Assembly (NCBI GenBank): GCA_002490315.1
Contig: DLKG01000083.1
Coordinates: 1 to 19,921 of the forward strand
Length of the DNA: 19,921 nt
Source: Prevotella sp. UBA7594
GTDB taxonomy: Bacteria; Bacteroidota; Bacteroidia; Bacteroidales; Bacteroidaceae
Reading direction: 5' to 3'
Shown: piece after piece, positions 1 through 7,095 of the stretch
Numbering within the stretch: the first letter of the stretch is position 1
Layout of the letters: every line of letters begins with the position of its first letter
Made by a program: the position numbers and the translations under genes
Notes under the pieces: model-generated
Told to the model about the DNA's origin: nothing
What the model saw: only the letters and a program-made list of their open reading frames with translations
Database searches by the model: none

Positions 1-12
1 AATTAATATACG

Positions 13-1380
13 ATGAAAAGAAACATTGCCATAATCCTTGCCGGCGGCGTAGGCACACGCCTCGGCATGTCCACCCCGAAGCAATTCTTCAAGGTGGCGG
101 GCAAGATGGTTGTGGAGCACACGGTGGACGTCTTCGAGCGCAACCCGCGCATCGACGAGATTGCCATCGTGTCCAACCCCGCTCTCATCAACGACTTTGA
201 GAACATCGTGCTGCGCAACAAGTGGCGCAAGGTGAAGAAAATCCTCAAGGGAGGAAAGGAACGCTACGACTCATCGCTCTCCGCCATACGCGCCTACGAG
301 AAGGAGGACGTCAACCTCATCTTCCACGACGCCGTGCGCCCGCTCGTGAGCCAGCGCATCATCAACGACGTCATCGACGCTCTCGGCAAATACAAGGCCG
401 TTGACGCCGCCATCCCGTCTGCCGACACGATTATTGAGGTGGAGGACGACTTCATCAGCCACATCCCCGACCGCTCGCGCCTGCGTCGCGGACAGACTCC
501 GCAGGCTTTCGACATTGCCGTCATCAAGGAGGCTTACGACAAGGCACTGAAAGACCCTAACTTCAAGACCACCGACGACTGCGGCGTAGTCGTCACGTAC
601 ATGCCGCAGGTGCCTGTCTATGTCGTGCGCGGCGAGGAGAGCAACATGAAGCTCACCTACCGTGAGGACACCTATATGCTCGACAAGCTCTTCCAACTGA
701 AGAACACGGAGCCGGAAGACATCGCGCACGTGAGCGACGTGTTCCGTGACAAGGTAGCAGTGGTGTTCGGCGGCAGCTACGGCATCGGCAAGAACGTGGT
801 GGAGATGCTGCGCGAGAACGGCGCGAAGGTGTTCTCGTTCTCACGCTCGGAAAACCATGTCGACGTGGGACAACGCGACGACGTGGCACGTGCGCTTACC
901 GAGGCACACGAGCAGGTCGGACACATCGACTACGTCGTTTGTACGGCGGGCGTGCTCAACAAGGAACCGCTCAACGCCATGGACTACCAGACCATCCAGA
1001 CTGCCGTGCAGACCAATTACATGGGCACTGTGAACGTGGCGCTCGAATCCTATCCCTATCTGAAGCAGACGGAAGGCAAGCTCGTCTTCTTCACGTCAAG
1101 CTCCTATACCCGCGGAAGGGCTTTCTACAGCATCTACTCTTCCACGAAGGCTGCAATAGTCAATTTCGTGCAGGCTGTGGCACAGGAGTGGGACGGCGAC
1201 GGCATCAAAATCAACTGCATCAATCCCGAACGTACAAAGACACCTATGCGACAGCAGAACTTCGGCATCGAGCCCGACGACTCGCTGCTCATGCCGGAGA
1301 AAGTGGCGGAGGCTACGCTGCGTACCCTGGCTTCCGACTGCACGGGACAGGTGATCGACGTCAGAAGGGCTAACGCATAG
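13..1380 (+). CDS. Bifunctional cytidylyltransferase / short-chain reductase, CDP-ribitol synthase (Bcs1/Acs1) type
   Basis: A 455-residue two-domain protein. Residues 1 to about 235 are an IspD-like nucleotidyltransferase: the LAGGVGTRLG loop (9-18), PKQF (22-25), HDAVRP (105-110), RGQTPQ (159-164), TDD (187-189) and KLT (213-215). Residues about 245-455 are a short-chain dehydrogenase: cofactor loop GGSYGIG (253-259), N335, the serine run 362-364 and YSSTK (Y375, K379). This domain order is known from Haemophilus Bcs1/Acs1, where the reductase makes ribitol 5-phosphate from ribulose 5-phosphate and the transferase attaches CMP to give CDP-ribitol, a cytoplasmic glycan precursor. The licD gene 165 bases downstream on the same strand supports a role in polyol-phosphate transfer. 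The ATG at 13 is only 12 bases from the window edge, so its promoter and any earlier operon genes are unseen. The exact polyol (ribitol or another) is inferred. It is not the housekeeping IspD, which lacks the reductase domain. Confidence 0.85.
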   Translation: MKRNIAIILAGGVGTRLGMSTPKQFFKVAGKMVVEHTVDVFERNPRIDEIAIVSNPALINDFENIVLRNKWRKVKKILKGGKERYDSSLSAIRAYEKEDVNLIFHDAVRPLVSQRIINDVIDALGKYKAVDAAIPSADTIIEVEDDFISHIPDRSRLRRGQTPQAFDIAVIKEAYDKALKDPNFKTTDDCGVVVTYMPQVPVYVVRGEESNMKLTYREDTYMLDKLFQLKNTEPEDIAHVSDVFRDKVAVVFGGSYGIGKNVVEMLRENGAKVFSFSRSENHVDVGQRDDVARALTEAHEQVGHIDYVVCTAGVLNKEPLNAMDYQTIQTAVQTNYMGTVNVALESYPYLKQTEGKLVFFTSSSYTRGRAFYSIYSSTKAAIVNFVQAVAQEWDGDGIKINCINPERTKTPMRQQNFGIEPDDSLLMPEKVAEATLRTLASDCTGQVIDVRRANA

Positions 1381-1403
1381 TCTTGCTAAAAATTTTTATT
1401 TTT

Positions 1404-1515
1404 CCACTCACATCGTTCGATACGAATGTTCGTAACGTTCGATGTGAGTGCTCATATCATTTGAAATGAATGTTCGTAACGTTTGATATGAGTGTTCATA
1501 TCGTTCGATACGAAC
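1404..1515. repeat. Tandem array of 22-bp half-units (44-bp period), each able to form a small hairpin
   Basis: This lies in the 165-base gap between the CDP-ribitol synthase gene and licD. Half-units start at 1414, 1436, 1458, 1480 and 1502 (the last partial), with a partial tail at 1404-1413. Odd and even units alternate, so the exact period is 44: TGTTCGTAAC recurs at 1427 and 1471. Each half-unit has a short inverted repeat, such as TACGAA-TG-TTCGTA at 1421-1434 and ATATGA-GTGT-TCATAT at 1486-1501. At a larger scale 1406-1449 is an imperfect 44-base palindrome (18 of 21 pairs). Paired positions change mostly as G-U or compensated pairs, which suggests that structure is kept. There are no unique spacers, so it is not CRISPR. 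In the transcript it would be a chain of hairpins. Confidence 0.85.
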
Positions 1516-1545
1516 CAACAAAGCATTCGTTTTTCATAATTATCT

Positions 1546-2385
1546 ATGGACTATCTGGAATTATTCAAGCAACAAACCCTACGCCGCGCACAACTAAAGC
1601 AACTGTCAATACTTGAGGAAATCGACCGCATCTGCCGCAAACACGGCATCGGCTACTGGCTCGACGGCGGCTCGTTGCTTGGGGCTGTGCGCCATGGAGG
1701 ATTCATCCCATGGGACGATGACATCGACATTGCCATGACCATCGACGATGCGAGGAAGTTTGCCAGCGTGGCTCCCTTGGAACTGCCCGAAGGACTGAAG
1801 CTCCAAACTCCCGCCACTGAGCCTACACGCGAGCCTATAATGAAGGTGCGCGATCTCAACTCGTTTTACGTCGAGGGCAACGAGGACTTCTCCCTACCCT
1901 ACTCCAAGGGCCTGTTCGTCGACATCTTCCCGATGATTGACTATCCCGACGTGTCAGCCAAGTTCTGCAAGAAATACGGCAAGGGCATGTCGAAATGCTA
2001 CTCCATCCTCCACCATTCCCATCAGTACTCATGGCGCGCTACAGCCGAACTGTTCTATTTCGGTGCACGCTACGCCTTCTACAAGGCTCTGTGGAAGCTG
2101 GCTTTCGCCACACGCAAGAAGGGCACGTTCATGTCAAACGTCCTCATCAACAACGGATATGGCATTATGCACCGACGCGACTCCATCTTTCCACTCTCCA
2201 CAATAGAGTTTGAAGGCAAGCGCTTCTCCGCGCCTGCCAATCCCGACGCTTATCTGCGCGACCTCTATCGCGACTACATGCAGATACCGCCGAAGGAGAA
2301 GCAGAAGGTACATTCCGTGTTCATCATGCCGGAACTGATAAGCTCACGGCAAAGCGAGAAAGGAGAAGACGGGGAAAACCGTTAG
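1546..2385 (+). CDS. LicD-family phosphotransferase (putative polyol-phosphate transferase)
   Basis: A 279-residue cytoplasmic protein with no signal peptide. The LicD/nucleotidyltransferase core is clear: [16 protein letters not shown] (residues 37-52) followed by [10 protein letters not shown] (55-64). The aspartates at 57-59 and 61 match the metal-binding cluster of this superfamily. Family members move phosphocholine (LicD) or, in the related fukutin and FKRP, ribitol phosphate from a CDP-activated donor onto a glycan. Since the gene just upstream looks like a CDP-ribitol synthase, the likely donor here is CDP-ribitol; this is inference from context. No choline kinase or choline cytidylyltransferase is present in the window. 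The start is the ATG at 1546 after the hairpin array; there is no clear ribosome binding site. The TAG stop overlaps the TAA stop of the convergent NSS gene. The acceptor glycan is unknown. Confidence 0.85.
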   Translation: MDYLELFKQQTLRRAQLKQLSILEEIDRICRKHGIGYWLDGGSLLGAVRHGGFIPWDDDIDIAMTIDDARKFASVAPLELPEGLKLQTPATEPTREPIMKVRDLNSFYVEGNEDFSLPYSKGLFVDIFPMIDYPDVSAKFCKKYGKGMSKCYSILHHSHQYSWRATAELFYFGARYAFYKALWKLAFATRKKGTFMSNVLINNGYGIMHRRDSIFPLSTIEFEGKRFSAPANPDAYLRDLYRDYMQIPPKEKQKVHSVFIMPELISSRQSEKGEDGENR

Positions 2386-3752
2386 CGCAGGAAGCTGAGC
2401 AGCCCCATCTGATTGAGGAATATGGCGAGGATGCACAGCGGACACACGAAGCGCACGAGTGCCATGTAGATGCCGAAGCACACGGGACGGAGCGTGCCCC
2501 AGTTGGTGAACTCATCCCTGACTGTCTTCCGCGGCACAAACCATCCGAGGAAGATGCACGTGAGGAAGCCTCCGAAGGGCAACAATATCTGACCCGTCAG
2601 GAAGTCGAGAAAATCGAAGAGACGCGTGCCCCACAAAGACAGCCACGAACGGTCGCCGAGCGACAACGAACAGAAGGCCCCTATGACGGCGCACGTGACG
2701 GTGACGATGCGCGCCGCACCACGGCGCGTGACGTTCAACTCCTCATGGAAGAACGCCGTGCTCACCTCATGCAGCGAGATGAGCGACGTGAGGGCGGCAA
2801 GGGAGAGAAGCATGTAGAACATTACAGCCACCACACTGCCCACAAGCGGCATGGCATGAAACGCCTGCTGGAAGACGTTGGGCAACGTGATGAATATCAG
2901 CGACGGACCGCTGTCGGGATTGATGCCGACGCTGAACGCCGCCGGGAAAATCATCAGTCCGGCAAGAATGGCTATCATGGAGTCGATGAACACGATGTTG
3001 ACAGCTGTACGCATCAGATGGGTCTCGCGCGAGAAGTAGCTTGCAAAGGTGCAGAGACATCCCATGCCGATACTCAGCGAATAGAACGACTGTCCCATGG
3101 CACCGAGAAAAACTCCGCTGTCCACCTTCGAGAAGTCGGGACGGAAGAGAAATTCTATGCCCTTGCCCGCACCGGGCAACATGCACGAACCTACGACCAC
3201 TACAAGAAGCAGCACGAAAAGTGTAGGCATCATTGCTTTCGAGGCACGCTCTATGCCGCCGCGCACGCCGCGCACGATGACGAAATGCGTCATCAGAAGT
3301 ATCGCCACCGTCCACGCCACGGGCAAGAAGGGCGACTGCGAGAAGTCGGAGAAGTAATGGGCAATATAGTCTGGGTCGCCCTTGAGCTGCCCAAGGGCAG
3401 AGGCGAAGATGTATTGCAGACACCAGCCTGCAACCACAGCGTAGTAGCCGGTGATGAGAAAGCCGGTCAGCACGCCCATGTAGCCGACGACTCGCCACGA
3501 GCCGTGGGTGCCCATACGGGCGTAGGCACGCGCCGTGTTTGCAGCGCCGTGGCGCCCGATGATAAATTCGTTCATCATGCACGGAATGCCGAGCACGACG
3601 ACACATACGAGATAGATGATGATGAAGGCTGCTCCTCCGTTGTCGCCTGCCATATAGGGGAAACGCCATACGTTTCCGAGCCCGACTGCAGAGCCCGCAG
3701 TGGCGAGCACCATGCCGAGCTTACTGCCAAAATTGGTTCTTTCCTGCGTCAT
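2382..3752 (-). CDS. Neurotransmitter:sodium symporter (NSS/SNF) family transporter
   Basis: A 456-residue inner-membrane protein, close to the usual bacterial NSS length. The first membrane segment carries the family hallmark [15 protein letters not shown] (residues 19-33), in which N27 corresponds to a sodium ligand of LeuT, followed by NGGAAF. A later stretch [18 protein letters not shown] matches the unwound sixth membrane segment that lines the substrate site. The fold is the LeuT type, and the protein is expected to import an amino acid or related solute with Na+. The substrate cannot be read from the sequence. The gene is monocistronic: it runs tail-to-tail into licD with overlapping stops and is divergent from the VanZ-like gene. 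A TAATTTTG box lies about 63 bases before the ATG. N- and C-termini look intact. Confidence 0.92.
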   Translation of the reverse strand: MTQERTNFGSKLGMVLATAGSAVGLGNVWRFPYMAGDNGGAAFIIIYLVCVVVLGIPCMMNEFIIGRHGAANTARAYARMGTHGSWRVVGYMGVLTGFLITGYYAVVAGWCLQYIFASALGQLKGDPDYIAHYFSDFSQSPFLPVAWTVAILLMTHFVIVRGVRGGIERASKAMMPTLFVLLLVVVVGSCMLPGAGKGIEFLFRPDFSKVDSGVFLGAMGQSFYSLSIGMGCLCTFASYFSRETHLMRTAVNIVFIDSMIAILAGLMIFPAAFSVGINPDSGPSLIFITLPNVFQQAFHAMPLVGSVVAVMFYMLLSLAALTSLISLHEVSTAFFHEELNVTRRGAARIVTVTCAVIGAFCSLSLGDRSWLSLWGTRLFDFLDFLTGQILLPFGGFLTCIFLGWFVPRKTVRDEFTNWGTLRPVCFGIYMALVRFVCPLCILAIFLNQMGLLSFLR

Positions 3753-3814
3753 TGTTGTTGTGTTTGCTTGTTGTAGAAATTTGTCGAATGTAAATAAAAC
3801 TCTCTATTCGGCTG

Positions 3815-3822
3815 CAAAATTA
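3815..3822 (-). promoter_or_regulatory. Probable Bacteroidetes -7 box for the NSS gene
   Basis: TAATTTTG on the minus strand fits the TAnnTTTG -7 consensus of the Bacteroidetes primary sigma factor, and lies 62 bases before the ATG at 3752. No good TTTG -33 element is seen at 19-21 bases, so the call rests on the -7 box alone. The same 111-base divergent gap (3753-3863) must also hold the promoter of the plus-strand VanZ-like gene, for which I see no convincing box. Confidence 0.45.
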
Positions 3823-3863
3823 TAAATTATTTCCCACTTTTAATCGTAAATTGTAATTAAAGC

Positions 3864-4307
3864 ATGAAATATCTCAAGCATTTGCTAAAATTTTATCCCA
3901 TATCAAGTTTCTACATACTTATGATATGGATTCTTTGTTTCGCCTCCATCCCCCACACTCCTCTCGACAACGTGCGGCTCATCGACAAGTGGGTACACAT
4001 AGCCATGTACTGCGGCACATGCGCCACGATATGGCTGGAATATCTCCGTCTGCACAGCTTCAAAAACTGTTCGCCGATACACATCGCGACGCCTGCCGAC
4101 AAGCCCCCTGTCAGTATGCTACGCCTTCTCCTGCTCGCATGGATTGCGCCAATGCTTATGAGCGGACTCATAGAGATTCTCCAGGAATACTGCACGGGCG
4201 GCAGGCGCAGTGGCGACTGGCTCGACTTCGCCGCCAACTCCATCGGCGCCACGCTGGGCAGCATTATCGGCGCAGTGGTGATGGAGGTGAAGAAGCGGAA
4301 AGCCTGA
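3864..4307 (+). CDS. VanZ-like family membrane protein
   Basis: A 147-residue membrane protein with about four hydrophobic segments (near residues 14-29, 46-60, 86-103 and 123-140). Family marks are DKWVHIAMY (41-49) and, near the C-terminus, EILQEYCTGGRRSGDWLDFAANSIGATLG (104-132, shown by its key groups E104, Q107, R114-R115, D118, D121 and N125). This matches the VanZ-like family named after the teicoplanin-resistance accessory protein; the biochemical role of the family is poorly known, and there is no resistance cluster here. It stands alone on the plus strand between the divergent NSS gene and the convergent ABC exporter, whose stop lies only 7 bases away. A role in envelope biology is likely, but not shown by the sequence. 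Confidence 0.8.
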   Translation: MKYLKHLLKFYPISSFYILMIWILCFASIPHTPLDNVRLIDKWVHIAMYCGTCATIWLEYLRLHSFKNCSPIHIATPADKPPVSMLRLLLLAWIAPMLMSGLIEILQEYCTGGRRSGDWLDFAANSIGATLGSIIGAVVMEVKKRKA

Positions 4308-4329
4308 CGCATCATCAGGAAAGCGTCAG
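4304..4329. terminator. Weak hairpin at the convergent VanZ / ABC exporter ends
   Basis: CTGACGC (4304-4310) and GCGTCAG (4323-4329) form a 7-bp stem with a 12-base loop that includes both stop codons. No T-tract follows on either strand, so it would be a poor intrinsic terminator. It may be chance, or may help protect the 3' ends of two overlapping messages. Confidence 0.25.
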
Positions 4330-5967
4330 CGTCTGGTCGCAGTAGTCGAGCACGGCAGGGCGATGGGTGATGAAGATTACCGTGCGGCAGTTGTCGGCAA
4401 GGAGATTGCTGAGGAGGCGGCGCTCCGTCTCTGCGTCGAGGGCAGAGGTGGCTTCGTCGAAAATCATGATGGAGCGGTCGCGCAGCAGTGCACGCGCAAT
4501 GGCGATACGCTGCGCCTGTCCCTCGGAGAGTCCGCCGCCCTGCTCGCCGCAGAGCGTCAGCAGTCCGTTGGGCAATCGGAGCACGAAGTCGGCACAACTG
4601 CGTCTGAGAGCGTCCTCCATCTCCTCGTCGGTGGCGTCGGGCTTGCCAAGCAGCAGATTGTCGCGTATGGAGCCGCTCATGAGCGTGTTGCCCTGTGGCA
4701 CGTAGACGAAATTGCAACGCATAAGTGGAGAAAGAAGCTTCTCGCCATGGCTGTCGTACATCACGATGCGCCCGTCCTGCGGGCGCATGAGAGCAAGGAG
4801 CAAGCGCACGAGTGTGGTCTTTCCGGCCCCAGTCTCGCCGAGTATAGCCGTAGCGGTGCCCGGTCGGAAATCGAAGGACAGATGATTGATGACGTCGCGC
4901 GTGCCGTCCTCGTAGCGGTAGCTCACGTCGTCGAGGCGCAAGCCGCACGGAGCGTCGAAGCGTATGGGGTCGCCAGAAGGTTCAAGGGGCTCTTCCTCCA
5001 GTTCCATGAGGCGCTCCGCCGCCGTGAACACTGACACGAATGCAGGCGCGAGCTTCGTCAGACTACGCGCAGGCGACTGTATGCGGTTGACGAGTTGCAG
5101 AAATGCCGTCATGCCGCCGAACGTCAGCGAGCCTGCAGCCATGCGCACGGCAGCCCAAAGGAAGGCTATGAGATAGCCAAGCGCGAAGCCGAAGTTGAGC
5201 ACAAAATGGGAGAATACGGAGAAACGCGTGCGCCTGACGACATTGTGGCGCAACTGCGCCTGTGTAGCCTCCAGACGTGCGACACAAGCAGAGCATGCCT
5301 CGAGCGTCTTCACCACCATGCGATGCTGTATGGTTTCCTGCATGGTAGCCTGCACGCGACTGTCGGAATCGCGCACCTCGCGTGTCAGCCTTCTCATCTG
5401 CCGCATGTAAATCTTGCTGACGGCAAGAAAAAGCGGTATCATGATGACGAGTATCACGGCGAGCACCTTGTCCATGGCGAACATGCAGGCGAAGGCGCCC
5501 ACAAACATCACAACGACAGAGAGCGTGTTGGGGATGGTCTCCGTGAGAAACGTGACGACGCTCGAGACGTCTATCTCCAGACGGTTTAGCACGTCGCCGG
5601 AGTGATGGCGCTCACGACTGTGCCACTCTGCCTGCAACACTCTTGCGAGCATCGCCTGCTGCATACGGTTTTGCGCCCTTATGCCGAGAATGTTGCGCAC
5701 CCATACACCGGAGATGCTGCATCCGAAGCCAAGGAGAATGAGTGCGCCCATCGTCGCCACAGCCCAATAGATGGAGCCTTGCGCCACGCCCGATGCCACG
5801 TCGATGGCGTGCTTCACAGCCCACACCTGGGCAAGACTCAACACAACGTCGGCAATGCCGATGGCGGCGTTGAGCACTGCCTGCAGCCTGTTGCCGCGCC
5901 ATGCCGCCCAGAGCCAGCGGAGCACACGCGAGGCGGGATACTTTGATTTTTGTTTATATAGTTTCAT
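4315..5967 (-). CDS. ABC exporter, fused transmembrane and ATP-binding domains
   Basis: A 550-residue half-transporter of the type IV exporter (MsbA-like) architecture. Residues about 25-310 form the six-helix membrane domain, and about 340-550 the nucleotide-binding domain. Seen motifs: Walker A GETGAGKTT (377-385), Q-loop PQ (423-424), signature LSEGQ (480-484), Walker B IMIFDE (500-505) and switch histidine in FITHR (H535). It should act as a homodimer in the inner membrane, exporting a lipid, peptide or drug that the sequence does not reveal. I chose the ATG at 5967 (MKLYKQK) because AAAGGAAAAGA lies just before it; an upstream ATG at 6024 would overlap the end of nadK. It follows nadK after 35 bases and is probably co-transcribed with it. 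The signature has LSEGQ rather than LSGGQ, a tolerated variant. Confidence 0.9.
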   Translation of the reverse strand: MKLYKQKSKYPASRVLRWLWAAWRGNRLQAVLNAAIGIADVVLSLAQVWAVKHAIDVASGVAQGSIYWAVATMGALILLGFGCSISGVWVRNILGIRAQNRMQQAMLARVLQAEWHSRERHHSGDVLNRLEIDVSSVVTFLTETIPNTLSVVVMFVGAFACMFAMDKVLAVILVIMIPLFLAVSKIYMRQMRRLTREVRDSDSRVQATMQETIQHRMVVKTLEACSACVARLEATQAQLRHNVVRRTRFSVFSHFVLNFGFALGYLIAFLWAAVRMAAGSLTFGGMTAFLQLVNRIQSPARSLTKLAPAFVSVFTAAERLMELEEEPLEPSGDPIRFDAPCGLRLDDVSYRYEDGTRDVINHLSFDFRPGTATAILGETGAGKTTLVRLLLALMRPQDGRIVMYDSHGEKLLSPLMRCNFVYVPQGNTLMSGSIRDNLLLGKPDATDEEMEDALRRSCADFVLRLPNGLLTLCGEQGGGLSEGQAQRIAIARALLRDRSIMIFDEATSALDAETERRLLSNLLADNCRTVIFITHRPAVLDYCDQTLTLS

Positions 5968-6002
5968 TCTTTTCCTTTTAAGTGCAAGCATTGAGATGAG
6001 CC

Positions 6003-6884
6003 TCAACGTTTGTCGGCTCCCCACATCATCTTCTCCCTAAGCGAAGAGAAGTAGCGGCGGCCGTTTGGCTTCACGATGAGCGTGGCGAATGGTGCCTTGC
6101 GGATGGTGACGGCGGTGCCTTCGTGCATGGTGTAGCTGCGGCCGTCGACAGCCACGAGGAAGTTGTGGGAGCGCGATTCCACCTCAAGGCGCACTGTGCT
6201 GCTGTCGGAGATTACCACGGGACGGATGTTGAGACTGTGCGGAGCGACGGGCGTAAGGCAGAGGGTGCTCGTCTGCGGCACGATGATTGGGCCGCCGTTG
6301 GACAGGGAATAGGCTGTGGAGCCGGTGGGCGTGGTCACGATGAGACCGTCGGCCTGATAGTTGACAAGGAAAGAGTCGTCGATACACGTGCGGATGCTTA
6401 TCATGGCAGCGATGTCGCGCTTCAGCACGGCGATGTCGTTGAGGGCATAGTGGCAGCCCTCGAAGTCCTCACCGTCGGTGACTATCTCTATTGCCGTGTG
6501 GCGCTCCGTCGTGTAGTCGCCTGCGATGATGGCGGCAAGTGCCGTCTCCACCTCGCCCGGCAACACGTCGGCAAGAAATCCGAGACGCCCCATGTTGATG
6601 CCCACGACGGGTATCGACTTGCTGCCGATGCGCACTGCCGTCTTCAGAAACGTGCCGTCACCACCCATAGAGATGGCGTAGTCGGCACTGAAGTCGTAGC
6701 CGTCGAACACTCCGGTGTCGCCGAGGTCGAGATGCTGCTCCGCTACAAGGAAGTCGCGGAACGGACGGTCGAAAATCACGCGCGCGCCTTGCGAGTGCAG
6801 GAAGGCGAGAGCTTTTGTAAGCGGTGTCAACTTGCGGGGCTGGAAGGTGTTGCCGAATATGGCGAATGTCATTTGCTTGCTCAT
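6003..6884 (-). CDS. nadK: NAD kinase (ATP:NAD 2'-phosphotransferase)
   Basis: A 293-residue cytoplasmic enzyme that makes NADP+ from NAD+. Family motifs are all present: AIFGNTFQ near the N-terminus (residues 8-15, typical of Bacteroidetes NadK), GGDGT (74-78; D76 is the catalytic aspartate), NMGRLGFLAD, and TPTGSTAYSLSNGGPI, which shapes the NAD site. Two starts are possible, ATG 6884 (MSKQMTF) and ATG 6872 (MTFAIF); homologues I recall begin like the second, and neither has a clear ribosome binding site. Longer in-frame starts are rejected because they would run through the terminator and the tRNA. The gene begins only 17 bases after the T-tract of the tRNA terminator, so its own promoter is not obvious. 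The ABC exporter gene follows at 35 bases. Confidence 0.95.
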   Translation of the reverse strand: MSKQMTFAIFGNTFQPRKLTPLTKALAFLHSQGARVIFDRPFRDFLVAEQHLDLGDTGVFDGYDFSADYAISMGGDGTFLKTAVRIGSKSIPVVGINMGRLGFLADVLPGEVETALAAIIAGDYTTERHTAIEIVTDGEDFEGCHYALNDIAVLKRDIAAMISIRTCIDDSFLVNYQADGLIVTTPTGSTAYSLSNGGPIIVPQTSTLCLTPVAPHSLNIRPVVISDSSTVRLEVESRSHNFLVAVDGRSYTMHEGTAVTIRKAPFATLIVKPNGRRYFSSLREKMMWGADKR

Positions 6885-6900
6885 CGTGCGAAAGTGTATT

Positions 6901-6947
6901 AAAAAAAGAAGAGGATGTATCATGAGAAATTCTGATACACCCTCTTC
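6901..6947 (-). terminator. Intrinsic terminator after tRNA-Val, directly before nadK
   Basis: On the minus strand GAAGAGG(G)TGTATCA pairs with TGATACA(T)CCTCTTC, giving a 15-bp stem with one G-U pair and a short loop, followed by seven Ts (6907-6901). The stem starts 10 bases after the tRNA 3' end, so it would release the tRNA precursor. The nadK start is only 17 bases beyond the T-tract. Confidence 0.85.
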
Positions 6948-6956
6948 GTGTTGTTG

Positions 6957-7031
6957 TAGGGACGATCGGGCTCGAACCGATGACCTCTGCAATGTGACTG
7001 CAGCGCTCTAAACCAGCTGGGCTACGCCCCT
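6957..7031 (-). tRNA. tRNA-Val, anticodon CAC
   Basis: A 75-base cloverleaf read from 7031 to 6957. Acceptor AGGGGCG pairs with CGTCCCT (one G-U pair), T8-A9 are present, the anticodon stem is CTGCA/TGCAG with loop GTCACAT, giving anticodon CAC, which reads GTG valine. The variable loop is AGGTC, the T stem ATCGG/CCGAT with loop TTCGAGC, and the discriminator base is A. The D stem GCCC/GAGC has one C-A mismatch at positions 12-23. The CCA end is not encoded (CAA follows), so it must be added after transcription. Promoter and terminator flank it closely. Confidence 0.88.
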
Positions 7032-7047
7032 ATTAGCTTAGCGACCG

Positions 7048-7079
7048 CTAAATTACTGCTTTTTTCAGAAACTGCAAAA
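7048..7079 (-). promoter_or_regulatory. Promoter for tRNA-Val
   Basis: On the minus strand TTTTG (7079-7075) is followed after 19 bases by TAATTTAG (7055-7048), one base off TAnnTTTG. Spacing fits the Bacteroidetes -33/-7 rule and would start transcription near 7040, about 10 bases before the mature 5' end. The 64 bases between the adaptor gene stop and the tRNA hold this promoter and no clear terminator for the exporter operon. Confidence 0.6.
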
Positions 7080-7095
7080 TATTTGCGAAGTTTTT

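Noticed and set aside
13..720. Housekeeping IspD of the isoprenoid pathway
   Set aside because: The in-frame fusion to a complete reductase domain and the licD neighbour fit CDP-ribitol synthesis better.
1404..1515. CRISPR array
   Set aside because: The units are contiguous with no unique spacers, and there are no cas genes.
2745..3776. Long plus-strand open frame of 343 codons opposite the NSS gene
   Set aside because: It is a frame shadow of a clear membrane transporter, rich in H, R, E and D with no recognisable domain, signal or promoter.
3864..4307. Glycopeptide resistance locus
   Set aside because: Only a VanZ-like protein is present; no vanA/H/X or two-component genes are nearby, and such proteins are widespread.
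3911..4948. Minus-strand frame of 345 codons spanning the VanZ gene and the exporter ATPase domain
   Set aside because: It is out of frame with the intact exporter and antisense to VanZ; the protein is low in hydrophobic order and matches nothing known.
6885..6992. Longer N-terminus for NAD kinase starting at 6992
   Set aside because: It would begin inside the tRNA and read through the terminator, and the extra residues do not resemble the family.
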